Shown piece by piece: positions 45,349-54,204 of a DNA stretch of 64,000 bases. Under the pieces are notes generated by a model, which worked only from the letters and a program-made list of their open reading frames with translations, was not told the DNA's origin and searched no databases. Location: NCBI GenBank assembly GCA_030682835.1, contig JAUXNG010000081.1:46502-110501 (forward strand). The letters are read 5' to 3'. Position 1 is the first letter of the stretch, and each line of letters begins with the position of its first letter. The DNA is from Hydrogenophaga sp. GTDB lineage: Bacteria > Pseudomonadota > Gammaproteobacteria > Burkholderiales > Burkholderiaceae_C. Position numbers and translations under genes: made by a program.

Positions 45349-46173
45349 TCACATCGACTCGGACGCTTCCGCGCTGCGGGTGAGCGACGGAATTTCCTCG
45401 GCCACCACCGTGTCGGGGTCGATGCCGAGCACCAGACCCACCGGGTCGGGGTAGGTGTTGATCAGCAGTTCGCTGCGCATCGACTGCTCTTCGGCGCGCG
45501 CCCGCCAGGAGGCGATATGGATCACGCCGGCAATGGGCTCGTACACCTCGTTGTCGAATGGGGCCGCCTGGTGCTCGATGGCATTGATCATGCGCTTGGG
45601 GAAATGCCATTCGCGAGCGAGCGCGGCGCCCACCTCGGCGTAGCTGTAGCCGAACATGCCGCGCTCGGCCTTGGCGCGCTTCAGGTCGAGCATGGGCACG
45701 CTGCGGTCGAGGTCGAGCATGGCTTCCGGCATGCCCACATGCATCACCAGCTCGCCAATGCCATGGATCAGCCCCGAGGTGAACGCGGTGCTTTCGTCGA
45801 TCTTGATGGGCAGCGCGATGTAGCGGGCCAGGTTGGCCGAGTTGAGGCTGTAGCGCCAGAACTGGTTGAGGTTGACCCCGCCCACGCGGTGAAAGCCCTC
45901 GCCCAGCGACGCTGCGATCACCAGGGCACGCACCTTGATGAGGCCCAGCACGTTGATGGCTTCGCGTGCGCAGGACACCGAGCGGGTGAGACCAAAGAAA
46001 GCCGAGTTCGCCGTTTTCAGCAGCTTGGCCGTGAGCACCGGGTCGTCTTCGATCAGCCGGGCCACCATGTTGATGTCGACCTCTTCCTGGTCGAAGGTAT
46101 CAATCAGCTTGCGCACCACCTTGGGGGCAGAGGGCAATGCGTTGGGCTGTTTCAGTAGTTTGTCGATGTGCAT
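45349..46173 (-). CDS. HDOD domain protein (tandem copy 2)
   Basis: A 274-residue HDOD-domain protein, a fold related to HD phosphohydrolases but without their metal-binding residues; members act in regulation (for example GsmR and CdgH partners in other proteobacteria). It aligns with the neighbouring gene along its whole length: FWRYSLNSANLARYIA, SGLIHGIGELVMHVGMPE and HWRA-type helices. The alpha-helical core (about 10-215) is followed by a short acidic tail. It lies 91 bp after its paralogue in the same direction. Confidence 0.85.
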   Translation of the reverse strand: MHIDKLLKQPNALPSAPKVVRKLIDTFDQEEVDINMVARLIEDDPVLTAKLLKTANSAFFGLTRSVSCAREAINVLGLIKVRALVIAASLGEGFHRVGGVNLNQFWRYSLNSANLARYIALPIKIDESTAFTSGLIHGIGELVMHVGMPEAMLDLDRSVPMLDLKRAKAERGMFGYSYAEVGAALAREWHFPKRMINAIEHQAAPFDNEVYEPIAGVIHIASWRARAEEQSMRSELLINTYPDPVGLVLGIDPDTVVAEEIPSLTRSAEASESM

Positions 46174-46264
46174 GGTTCACCTGCTTGACGGGCGATCAGA
46201 CGACGCGGATATACGCTTCATTTTTATCGTCCGGGCCGTCGCGGACTTGAGGGGGCTCGGGCCA

Positions 46265-47092
46265 TCAATCGGTGAACGCCCCCAGCGCCTGGCTGAACGA
46301 CCATTCGGCCGGGTCTTTGCCGAGCACGCTGTCCAGGTCAAGACCCAGGGTAAGGCCCACCATGTCGGGGAAGGTGGCGGTGAGGCCGCTGTTGTCGAGC
46401 TGGATCTCTTCAGCACGCGCGCGCCACGATGCCAGGTGCAGCACCCCGCCCAGGGGGTCATAAGCATCGCCCTCGAACGGTGCCACCTGGTTGGCCAGCG
46501 CAGACACCATCTCTCGGGGGAACTGCCATTTCTCCACCAGCCCGGCGCTGACCTGGGCATAGGTGAAGCCAAATGCCGCCTGCTCGGCCCCGGCGCGTTG
46601 CAGGTCGAATGGCGAGGTGCCCATGTCCAGCGGCGCCATTTCGTCGGGCATGGCGATGTGCATCACCAGTTCACCGATGCAGTGGATCAGGCCCGCCGTG
46701 AAGGCGTTGCCCTCGTTCTGGCGCAGCACGCCGGCCAGTGAACGCGAAATATCGGCCACGCGCAGGCTGTAGCGCCAGAACTGCTTGAGGTCGATGCCGG
46801 GGATGTTCTTAAAGCTGGCGCCCAGGGCGGCGGCCATCACCAGGGACCGCACATGGGTCAGGCCCAGCAGTGCCACGGCCTCGTCCACACTGCCGATCTT
46901 GCGGCTGACCCTGAAAAACGCCGAATTCGACAGGCGCAGCACACGCGTGGTGAGCGCCGGGTCGCGGGAGATCAGTTCGGCCACCCGCTTCGGGCTGGGC
47001 TCCTCCCGGTTCATTTCGACCAGCAGGTCGGACACGCTGCGCGGCATGGTGGGCAGCGCGCGGGGGTAATTCAAGAGGGCTTCGAGTTGCAT
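46265..47092 (-). CDS. HDOD domain protein (tandem copy 1)
   Basis: A 275-residue HDOD protein, the paralogue of the gene downstream. Opening MQLEALLNYPRALPTMPRSV parallels MHIDKLLKQPNALPSAPKVV in the other copy, and FWRYSLRVADISRSLA and TAGLIHCIGELVMHIAMPDE repeat the signature. Some positions that differ (for example near the His-Gly/Cys step) may set partner specificity. Its 129-bp upstream region is shared with the 3' end of tex. The biological role is unknown. Confidence 0.85.
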   Translation of the reverse strand: MQLEALLNYPRALPTMPRSVSDLLVEMNREEPSPKRVAELISRDPALTTRVLRLSNSAFFRVSRKIGSVDEAVALLGLTHVRSLVMAAALGASFKNIPGIDLKQFWRYSLRVADISRSLAGVLRQNEGNAFTAGLIHCIGELVMHIAMPDEMAPLDMGTSPFDLQRAGAEQAAFGFTYAQVSAGLVEKWQFPREMVSALANQVAPFEGDAYDPLGGVLHLASWRARAEEIQLDNSGLTATFPDMVGLTLGLDLDSVLGKDPAEWSFSQALGAFTD

Positions 47093-47221
47093 GTGCTGAA
47101 GACCATTGTTTTATTGTGTAACAGACCCCTCTTTATCGACGCTCCGGTGCACGACTTGAACCGCAGCCGTCGCGCCCAGCCCCCTGGCGGCACCGTTCGT
47201 CGCCGACACTCGCGAAGCCCT

Positions 47222-49621
47222 TCAGCCCTTTCCGATGCCCTGCAGCTTGGCGAAGGCCGACGCCATGGCCGAGGCCGGCGCGGGCCGGGCTGGTCCCCTT
47301 GCGGCGCCCCGTCCGCCGTGCGGCGCGTTGCGCACCGGCTCGAACCGGTTGTCGCGCGGGGCGCCGGCCTCGCGGCGGGCCGGGGCGGCGTCGAGGCGCA
47401 TCGACAGGCCGATGCGTTTGCGCGCCACGTCCACCTCCATCACCTTCACTTTCACGATGTCGCCGGTCTTGACGATCTCGCGGGCGTCGTTCACGAACTT
47501 GTTGGCGAGCTGGCTCACGTGCACCAGCCCGTCCTGGTGCACGCCCAGGTCGATGAAGGCTCCGAACTGGGCGACGTTGGATACCGTGCCTTCCAGAATC
47601 ATGCCCTCGCGCAGGTCGGCAATGTCTTCCACGCCATCGTTGAAACGCGCCACCTGGAAGTCCGGGCGCGGGTCGCGGCCGGGCTTTTCCAGTTCGGTCA
47701 GGATGTCCTTCACGGTAATCACGCCGAACTTCTCGTTGGCGAACAGCTCGGGCCGCAGCGTCTTGAGCATGTCGGCACGGCCCATGAGCGCGGCCACCGG
47801 CTGGCCGGTCTGCGCCATGATCTTTTCGACGACGGGGTAGGTTTCGGGGTGCACGCCGGTCATGTCCAGCGGGTTCTCGCCACCGCGGATGCGCAAAAAG
47901 CCCGCGCTCTGCTCGAAGGTCTTGGCGCCCAGGCCCGCCACTTCCAGCAGCTGCTGGCGGCTTTTGAAGGCGCCATGGGTTTCGCGCCAGCGCACCACCG
48001 CTTTGGCCACGCTGGTCGAAAGGCCCGACACCTTGGAGAGCAGCGGCACGCTGGCAGTGTTCAGGTCTACACCCACGCCGTTCACGCAGTCTTCCACCAC
48101 CGCGTCCAGCGTGCGGGCCAGTTCGCTCTGGTTCACGTCGTGCTGGTACTGGCCCACGCCAATGCTCTTGGGGTCGATCTTCACCAGCTCGGCCAGCGGG
48201 TCCTGCACGCGCCGGGCGATGCTGGCCGCGCCGCGCAGGCTCACATCCACGTCGGGCATTTCCTGGCTGGCGAATTCGCTCGCGGAATAGACGGACGCGC
48301 CCGCCTCGCTCACCACCACCTTCTGCACCCCGCCCTGCCCCGCTTTTTCCAGCAGCTTGATCAGGTCGCCGGCCAGCTTGTCGGTCTCCCGGCTGGCGGT
48401 GCCGTTGCCAATGGCGATCAGATTCACGCCGTGCTTGCGGGCCAGCAGGCCAAGGGTGTGCAGCGAGCCGTCCCAGTCGCGCCGCGGCTCGTGCGGAAAC
48501 ACCGTGGCCGTGTCCACCAGCTTGCCGGTGGCGTCTACCACCGCCACCTTCACGCCGGTGCGAATGCCTGGGTCAAGCCCCATGACCACGCGCGGGCCGG
48601 CCGGCGCGGCCAGCAGCAGGTCGCGCAGGTTGTCGGCAAACACCTTGATGGCCACCGCCTCGGCGCTCTCGCGCAGGCGGGCAAACAGGTCGCGCTCGCT
48701 GGACAGGCTGAGCTTCACGCGCCACGTCCAGGCCACGCACTTGCGCAGCAGATCGTCGGCCTTGCGCCCTTGGTGGCTCCAGCCCAGGTGCAGCGCAATG
48801 CGACACTCCGCCAGTGACACCGTGGGCGCCGGGCGCCCGCTGGGCAGCAGCACCGCCTCGGGTTCGGGCAGCACCAGCTTGGCGTCCAGAATCTCCAGCG
48901 TGCGGCCCCGAAACACTGCCAGCGCCCGGTGCGAAGGCACGCGGCTGATGGGTTCGTCGTAATCAAAATAGTCGCGGAACTTGGCCACGTCGGGGTGGTT
49001 TTCGTCCTTGCCGGCCACCAGCGTGCTTTTCAGCAGGCCTTCGTTCCACAGCCATTCGCGCAGGCCCTGCAGCAGCGCAGCGTCTTCGGCCCAGCGCTCG
49101 CTCAAGATATCTCGCACGCCGTCCAGCACTGCCTGCGGGGTGGAAAAGTCCGCGCCCGGCTTGCCATCGTCCAGCACCTCGGGCGCTTTGGTGAAGGCGG
49201 ACGCTTCGGCCAGCGGGTCCAGCGACGGGTCGGCAAACAGCTTGTCGGCCAGCGGCTTAATGCCGAACTCACGGGCGATCTGGCCCTTGGTGCGGCGCTT
49301 GAGCTTGAACGGCAGGTACAGGTCTTCCAGCTCCTGCTTGGTGGGCGCCTGAGCAATAGCCAGACGCAGCGCGTCGGTTAGCTTGCCCTGCTCGTCAATC
49401 GCCTTCAGCACCGCGCCACGGCGGTCTTCCAGTTCACGCAGGTAGCTCAGCCGCGCCTCCAGCTCGCGCAACTGGATGTCGTCCAGCCCGCCCGTCACTT
49501 CCTTGCGGTAGCGGGCGATGAAGGGCACCGTGGCGCCCCCGTCCAGCAGTTCCACAGCCGCCAGCACCTGCCGCTGCTCCACCCGGATCTCTTGCGCAAT
49601 CTGCGCGATGATTTTTTGCAT
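47222..49621 (-). CDS. tex: Transcription accessory protein Tex
   Basis: Tex is an RNA-binding protein that affects transcription elongation and, in some bacteria, toxin expression. The 799-residue protein shows an N-terminal helical domain, a YqgF-like region (MGLDPGIRTGVKVAVVD near 335), tandem helix-hairpin-helix motifs (near 500-560), and a C-terminal S1 domain (about 640-710, SNVAQFGAFIDLGVHQDGL). A basic Gly/Arg/Pro tail of about 60 residues follows. The start at 49621 (MQKIIAQIAQEIRVEQRQ) is typical. Confidence 0.94.
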   Translation of the reverse strand: MQKIIAQIAQEIRVEQRQVLAAVELLDGGATVPFIARYRKEVTGGLDDIQLRELEARLSYLRELEDRRGAVLKAIDEQGKLTDALRLAIAQAPTKQELEDLYLPFKLKRRTKGQIAREFGIKPLADKLFADPSLDPLAEASAFTKAPEVLDDGKPGADFSTPQAVLDGVRDILSERWAEDAALLQGLREWLWNEGLLKSTLVAGKDENHPDVAKFRDYFDYDEPISRVPSHRALAVFRGRTLEILDAKLVLPEPEAVLLPSGRPAPTVSLAECRIALHLGWSHQGRKADDLLRKCVAWTWRVKLSLSSERDLFARLRESAEAVAIKVFADNLRDLLLAAPAGPRVVMGLDPGIRTGVKVAVVDATGKLVDTATVFPHEPRRDWDGSLHTLGLLARKHGVNLIAIGNGTASRETDKLAGDLIKLLEKAGQGGVQKVVVSEAGASVYSASEFASQEMPDVDVSLRGAASIARRVQDPLAELVKIDPKSIGVGQYQHDVNQSELARTLDAVVEDCVNGVGVDLNTASVPLLSKVSGLSTSVAKAVVRWRETHGAFKSRQQLLEVAGLGAKTFEQSAGFLRIRGGENPLDMTGVHPETYPVVEKIMAQTGQPVAALMGRADMLKTLRPELFANEKFGVITVKDILTELEKPGRDPRPDFQVARFNDGVEDIADLREGMILEGTVSNVAQFGAFIDLGVHQDGLVHVSQLANKFVNDAREIVKTGDIVKVKVMEVDVARKRIGLSMRLDAAPARREAGAPRDNRFEPVRNAPHGGRGAARGPARPAPASAMASAFAKLQGIGKG

Positions 49622-49840
49622 GTCCCTAGAGGCTCCCAGCGGCCCGGTTTCAGTCGAAGCGGGCGAGTTTGCCACAGGGGTGCAGGGCTCTCTGCTGGAC
49701 AAGCACGTTTGCCGATCCCCCGGCAAGGGGTTACGCCATCGGACCAGCAATGGTGATGAACTTCGCCGGGGATTTACCGTGAAAGCTCCAGCTTGCTTTT
49801 AACCGGCACCTGCTGGTGCTGGCGCAGGGTCCCTATGGTG

Positions 49841-50746
49841 TCAACCGCCGCGCAGGGCCTGGCGCAGGCCCACGCCGATCTCGGGCCGCTCGGCAAACGG
49901 GTCGGCGGGGTTGGTGCCGGCCACGATGGCGTCGAAGCGCTGGCGCGCGTTGCCCAGCGCCTTGGGGTGGCTGTAGATGTAGAACTGGTCTTGCTGCATG
50001 GCGTGGAACACCATGTCGGCCACCTGGGCGGCGGTGACCTTGCCGGAGCTCACGGCCTTGTCGCTCATGGCCTGGCCGATCAGCTGGCTTTGCGTGGGCG
50101 CCTCGTCGGCCAGTCCGGCGGGCTTGTTGCGGTGGCTCTGGCTGATGCCAGTGGGCACGAAATAGGGGCAGAGCACGCTGGCACTCACTTGGTCGCTGAC
50201 CAGTTTCAGGTCCTGGTAGAGCGTTTCGGTGAGGCTCACCACGGCGTGCTTGCTCACGTTGTAGATGCCCATGTTGGGCGGCGTGAGCAGGCCGGCCATG
50301 CTGGCGGTGTTGACGATGTGGCCCTGGAACGCCGGGTCGGCCTTGGCGGCGGCCAGCATCATGGGGGTGAACAGGCGCACGCCGTGGATGACGCCCCACA
50401 GGTTCACGCCCAGCACCCATTCCCAGTCTTTCACCGAGTTTTCCCAGATGAGGCCGCCCGAGCCCACGCCGGCGTTGTTGAACACGAAGTGCGGCGCGCC
50501 AAAGCGCTGCTGCACCTCGGCGGCCAGCGCGTCCATCTGCTCGGCGCTGGACACGTCCACCCGGCGAGCCAGCACCTGTGCGCCGGCGGCTTGCATTTCG
50601 GCCTGGGCTTTGTCCAGCGCGTCCTGCTGCACATCGACCAGCACCAGGTTCATGCCCAGGCGCGCGCCAATGCGGGCGCATTCAAGGCCGAAGCCGGAGC
50701 CGGCGCCGGTGAGCACGGCGGTTTTGCCTTTGAAGTCTGAAATCAT
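49841..50746 (-). CDS. Short-chain dehydrogenase/reductase
   Basis: A 301-residue classical SDR. Rossmann motif TGAGSGFG at about 13-20, NNAG at about 90, catalytic Tyr and Lys in IYNVSKHA (YxxxK), and Ser about 13 residues before. A CAGGAGA Shine-Dalgarno precedes the ATG. It is longer than a minimal SDR by a C-terminal segment. Substrate unknown. It is the last gene of a leftward pair with the downstream GNAT, or stands alone; 40 bp separate it from the GNAT gene. Confidence 0.88.
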   Translation of the reverse strand: MISDFKGKTAVLTGAGSGFGLECARIGARLGMNLVLVDVQQDALDKAQAEMQAAGAQVLARRVDVSSAEQMDALAAEVQQRFGAPHFVFNNAGVGSGGLIWENSVKDWEWVLGVNLWGVIHGVRLFTPMMLAAAKADPAFQGHIVNTASMAGLLTPPNMGIYNVSKHAVVSLTETLYQDLKLVSDQVSASVLCPYFVPTGISQSHRNKPAGLADEAPTQSQLIGQAMSDKAVSSGKVTAAQVADMVFHAMQQDQFYIYSHPKALGNARQRFDAIVAGTNPADPFAERPEIGVGLRQALRGG

Positions 50747-50786
50747 GGTGTTGTCTCCTGATGGTGTTGTTTAAGGTGTCAGGGCG

Positions 50787-51287
50787 TCAGGCCCGGCGGA
50801 TCATTTCGATGTGGTCAATGCCGTCTTCCACATACAGCGCGCCGTCGGGCACAAAGCCGTGTTCGCGGTAGAAGCCCTGCAGGTGGGCCTGCGCGCCAAT
50901 GCGGATGGGCTGCGTGCCCCACAGATGCTGCAGCTGGCGCACCGATTCGTGCATGAGCGCATGTCCCAGGCCACTGCCGCGGGTGGACGCGGTCGTGACC
51001 ACGCGGCCGATGCTGGCCTCGGTGTACTTCAGGCCGGCGGGTGCCAGCCGGGTGTAAGCCAGCAGGCGCGGGCCATCGGCGCCTGGGGTTTCGCCCAGCA
51101 GGTGCAGGCAGGCCTGGTCGGCGTCGTCCAGGTCTTGGAACGCGCAGGCTTGCTCCACCACAAACACCTCGGCGCGCAGGCGCAGCAGGGCGTAAAGCGT
51201 GTGGGGCAGCAAGGCGCCGAATGGCAGGCAGCGCCACTGGATGTCGGGCAGCGGCGTCCGGGCCGGTGCGGAGATAGCGGGACTCAA
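50787..51287 (-). CDS. GNAT family N-acetyltransferase (ElaA type), TTG start
   Basis: A 166-residue GNAT protein with ElaA-like features: LRAEVFVVEQACAFQDLDDAD and the acetyl-CoA loop STRGSGLGHALM, then a C-terminal GFYREHGF. I choose a TTG start at 51287 that overlaps the GST stop (TTGA), giving translation coupling; no ATG with a sensible frame is closer. A further-upstream frame would run inside the GST gene. Substrate unknown. Confidence 0.75.
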   Translation of the reverse strand: MSPAISAPARTPLPDIQWRCLPFGALLPHTLYALLRLRAEVFVVEQACAFQDLDDADQACLHLLGETPGADGPRLLAYTRLAPAGLKYTEASIGRVVTTASTRGSGLGHALMHESVRQLQHLWGTQPIRIGAQAHLQGFYREHGFVPDGALYVEDGIDHIEMIRRA

Positions 51288-52219
51288 GCGCGCACTTCCC
51301 TCAGCACAAATCCGATGCGCGGGAAGTGCACATGCAGGCGGCCGGCACGCTCGTCGGTGCGCTCCAGCGTGTAGTGCGTGCGACTGGCGGCGCGAAGGAT
51401 GCCTTCGGTGGGTTCCTGGCCGAAGGACTCGGCCGCGACGGTGACGCGGCTGCCCAGCGGTATGCCGTGCTCGTCCTGGAAGGCTTCTTCCGGCAGGGGC
51501 GCCGGCTCGGCGGCAGCGGCGTGGCCAATGGCGTCGGCCGAGCTGAGCTTGTCCATCTGGCCGTGGCCGATGGCGGCCAGGCGGTCCATCCAGGCCAGCA
51601 CATCGGGGGTGGCGTCGAGCACGCCGGCCATGGCCGGGTTCACCACGCGGCTGAACCACAGCGGGTGGTAGGCGGCAAAGTCGGCCACACAGGGCGCGGC
51701 GCCCAGCAGAAACGGCTGCTCGTGCAGCATGTTGGCGATGCGGCGCAGGTAGCTTCGGTAGGCGGCGGTGGCGTCACCCGGCCGCAGGCTGGCCATGCCA
51801 GAGCGCATGGCGCCCCGATCCGCGGCAAACGCCTGCGCGGCCTCGGGCGGCTGGCCGGCGAACAGCGCGGCCGCGCCTTTCGGGCTGAGGTTGTGGCCCA
51901 TGGCGGCCCAGAACAGCGTGCTGTCGGCCCACTGCGCCAGTACTCGGGCGATCCCTTTCTGGTGCTCGGGGTAGAGCGTGGGCGTGGGCTGGCGGTGTTC
52001 GAGCACGTCGCAGATGAGCGCGGTGTCGCAATAGATGTCGGCCCCCACCTGCAGAAAGGGCGTGCGGCGGTAGCCGCCGGTGATCGCCAGCACGTCGGGC
52101 TTGGGCATGATGCGCGGAATGACCACGCTCTTCCAGGCCAGGCCCTTGTGGCCCATGATCAGGCGGACCTTTTCCGAGAAGGGTGAGCTGGGGTAGTGGT
52201 GCAGGATGAGGTCGGTCAT
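51284..52219 (-). CDS. Glutathione S-transferase family protein with C-terminal extension
   Basis: A 311-residue protein. Residues about 1-80 are a thioredoxin-fold GST N-domain (YPSSPFSEKVRL, RRTPFLQVGADIYCD), followed by a helical C-domain to about 220. An extra C-terminal module of about 85 residues contains a small beta-rich stretch (IPLGSRVTVAAESFG) with no recognised function. It may act in detoxification. A palindromic repeat lies 13 bp upstream of its start, and its stop overlaps the GNAT start. Confidence 0.82.
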   Translation of the reverse strand: MTDLILHHYPSSPFSEKVRLIMGHKGLAWKSVVIPRIMPKPDVLAITGGYRRTPFLQVGADIYCDTALICDVLEHRQPTPTLYPEHQKGIARVLAQWADSTLFWAAMGHNLSPKGAAALFAGQPPEAAQAFAADRGAMRSGMASLRPGDATAAYRSYLRRIANMLHEQPFLLGAAPCVADFAAYHPLWFSRVVNPAMAGVLDATPDVLAWMDRLAAIGHGQMDKLSSADAIGHAAAAEPAPLPEEAFQDEHGIPLGSRVTVAAESFGQEPTEGILRAASRTHYTLERTDERAGRLHVHFPRIGFVLREVRA

Positions 52220-52231
52220 GGTCGGCTTTCA

Positions 52232-52302
52232 CCGTTCGCCCTGAGATGGTCGAAGGGCTGGGGAGGAGATGGCGAGGGCTTCGACAGACTCAGCCCGAAC
52301 GG
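52232..52302. repeat. REP-like inverted pair, copy 1
   Basis: Left arm 52232-52259 (CCGTTCGCCCTGAG...GGGCT) and right arm 52275-52302 (AGGGCTTCGACA...GAACGG) are inverted copies with a 15-bp spacer, forming a long stem-loop. The arms match the pair at 55689-55763. Lies just upstream of the GST gene. Confidence 0.7.
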
Positions 52303-52355
52303 TGGTGGTTGGCTGGATCCGAAGGTACCCATTCGACAGGCCTGCGCCGGCACAT

Positions 52356-52429
52356 CCGTTCGCCCTGAGCCTGTCGAAGGGCTCGCGAGGTGCATATGCA
52401 AGGCCTTTTAGAGGCTCAGTCCGAACGGG
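52356..52429. repeat. REP-like inverted pair, copy 2 (right arm decayed)
   Basis: Left arm 52356-52383 (CCGTTCGCCCTGAGCCTGTC...) is intact; the right arm 52400-52429 reads AAGGCCTTTTAGAGGCTCAGTCCGAACGGG, recognisable but with several substitutions. It ends 12 bp before the acyl-CoA dehydrogenase stop. A fragment TTCGACAGGC also occurs at 52332-52341. Confidence 0.65.
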
Positions 52430-52440
52430 TGTTCCGGTGG

Positions 52441-54090
52441 TCATACGGGCATGGCCCGCTGGATGATGGCGTCGAAATCGACGCCTGCGCCCAGCGAACC
52501 GAAGCTCAGGCCCCAGTCGCCGCCCAGACGCGAATCGCAGAAGGCACCGAACACGGCGGCGGGCGCGGTCTGGGCCAGCAGCGCGGCCTGCACGGCCAGC
52601 GCCACGTCCTGCGCCAGGCGGCGGGCTTCCATTTCGGTGGCCATTTCTTCCACGCGGATGGGCAGGCGGCTGGCCAGGTGGTCCAGCGCGGGGTGCATGC
52701 CTTTGGCCGGGGCAAGTTCGTGCGCCAGCGCGGCGGCGGCGTCAGCCTTGCGCAAAGCTCTGAGCAAATCCAGCGCCATGATGTTGCCGGCGCCTTCCCA
52801 GATGCTGTTCACCGGCATTTCGCGGTAAATGCGGGCCATGATGCCTTCACCTCCCTCTTCCACATAGCCGTTGCCGCCCAGGCATTCCATGGCTTCCTGC
52901 GAAAAATAGCTGCCGCGCTTGCAGATCCAGAACTTGGCCACGGGCGTCAGCAGCCGCTGCATGGCCTGCTCGTGCGCGTCGCCGGTCTTGTCGAAGCTGC
53001 GCGCCAGGCGCAGCGCCAGCGCGGTGGCAGCCTCGGATTCGAGCGCCAGGTCGGCCAGCACGTTTTTCATCAGCGGCTGCTCGATCAGCGTCTTGCCAAA
53101 CGCTTTGCGCTGCGCCGTGTGGTTCAGCGCGATGCTGAGCGACTGGCGCATGAGGGCGCTGGTGCCCAGCGCGCAGTCGAGCCGCGTCAGGGTGCCCATG
53201 GACAGAATCTGGGGCACGCCCCTGCCCTCCTCGCCCACCAGCCAGGCAGTGGCGCCGGTGAACTCCACCTCGGAACTGGCGTTGGCCTTGTTGCCCAGCT
53301 TGTCTTTCAGGCGCTGGATGTGCAGTTGATTGAACGTGCCGTCGGGCAGCACGCGGGGCAGGAACAGACAGCTCAGGCCCGCCGGCGTCTGCGCCAAGAT
53401 CAGGAAGGCGTCGCACATGGGCGCCGAGAAAAACCACTTGTGGCCGGTGACGGTGAAGCGCTGGCCCCAGTCGTCGCTGCCCGCGGGCAGGGCCTGCGTG
53501 GTGTTGGCCCGCACATCCGAGCCGCCTTGCTTTTCCGTCATGCCCATGCCCATGGTGAGGCCGGCCTTTTCGCTGAATGGCTTCAGCGCGGGGTCGTAGG
53601 CGCGGCTGGTGAGACCGGGCGACCAGTCGCGGTAGATGGCGGCGTTGTCGCGCAACGCCGGTGTGACCGCGTAGGTCATGGAAATGGGGCACAGGATGGA
53701 CGGCTCCAGCTCAGTGAAGAGCATGAAGCTGGCGCCTCGCTTTACATGGGCATGGCCGCTGGCCTGCTCCTCTGGCGCGAAGGGCGTGCCGTGCAGGCCG
53801 GCGGCGGTGGCGGCCGACATGAGCGCGTGGTAGCTGGGGTGGAATTCCACCTGATCGATGCGGTGGCCGAAGCGGCTGTGGCTCTTGAGTTGCGGCGTGA
53901 ACACATTGGCCAGCCGGGCGTGCTGCTGCATCTCGGCACTGCCCACCAGCGAGCCGAGCGCGCTGAAACCGGCCGTGTCCAGGCCCGGCGCGTTGAAGTT
54001 CAGCGCGCTCTGCAAGGCCCGGTTGCCGTCGAACAGGTTCACATCCACCAGCGGTGCCGCCTGGTTGAAAACTTCGTGGGTAGCGTTCAT
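52441..54090 (-). CDS. AidB-like acyl-CoA dehydrogenase
   Basis: A 549-residue flavoprotein of the AidB branch of the acyl-CoA dehydrogenase superfamily. Motifs: the FAD-binding MGMGMTEKQGGSDVRANTT, WFFSAPMCDAFLILAQ, TLTRLDCALGTSALMR and the catalytic-region helix ECLGGNGYVEEGGEG. AidB proteins bind DNA and may protect against alkylation; enzymatic substrates are uncertain. A GAGGAG Shine-Dalgarno precedes the ATG. The gene is flanked by repeats at both ends. AidB versus a true acyl-CoA dehydrogenase cannot be settled from sequence. Confidence 0.87.
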   Translation of the reverse strand: MNATHEVFNQAAPLVDVNLFDGNRALQSALNFNAPGLDTAGFSALGSLVGSAEMQQHARLANVFTPQLKSHSRFGHRIDQVEFHPSYHALMSAATAAGLHGTPFAPEEQASGHAHVKRGASFMLFTELEPSILCPISMTYAVTPALRDNAAIYRDWSPGLTSRAYDPALKPFSEKAGLTMGMGMTEKQGGSDVRANTTQALPAGSDDWGQRFTVTGHKWFFSAPMCDAFLILAQTPAGLSCLFLPRVLPDGTFNQLHIQRLKDKLGNKANASSEVEFTGATAWLVGEEGRGVPQILSMGTLTRLDCALGTSALMRQSLSIALNHTAQRKAFGKTLIEQPLMKNVLADLALESEAATALALRLARSFDKTGDAHEQAMQRLLTPVAKFWICKRGSYFSQEAMECLGGNGYVEEGGEGIMARIYREMPVNSIWEGAGNIMALDLLRALRKADAAAALAHELAPAKGMHPALDHLASRLPIRVEEMATEMEARRLAQDVALAVQAALLAQTAPAAVFGAFCDSRLGGDWGLSFGSLGAGVDFDAIIQRAMPV

Positions 54091-54130
54091 GCGGACTCCT
54101 CAAACAGAAGCGGTGGCTTCAACCCAGGCC

Positions 54131-54203
54131 GCCGCGGAACCGGCTCCGCCGGGCCGCCAGCGGCGCCCCCTTGAGGGGGTCGCGCGCCGCGCGGCGGGGG
54201 TGG
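54131..54203 (+). repeat. Dispersed GC-rich repeat next to the CurA-like gene
   Basis: GGAACCGGCTCCGCCGGGCC, then a GCCCCCTTGAGGGG core and a GCGCGGCGGGGG arm. It is the opposite-strand counterpart of 17655-17724 and close to 63427-63498. It ends exactly at the stop of the downstream (minus-strand) gene, so it flanks the 3' side of that gene. Confidence 0.7.
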
Positions 54204-54204
54204 C

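Noticed and set aside
46853..48817. 654-codon plus-strand frame opposite the HDOD and tex genes
   Set aside because: Spans two unrelated minus-strand genes and their spacer; composition is that of an antisense shadow.
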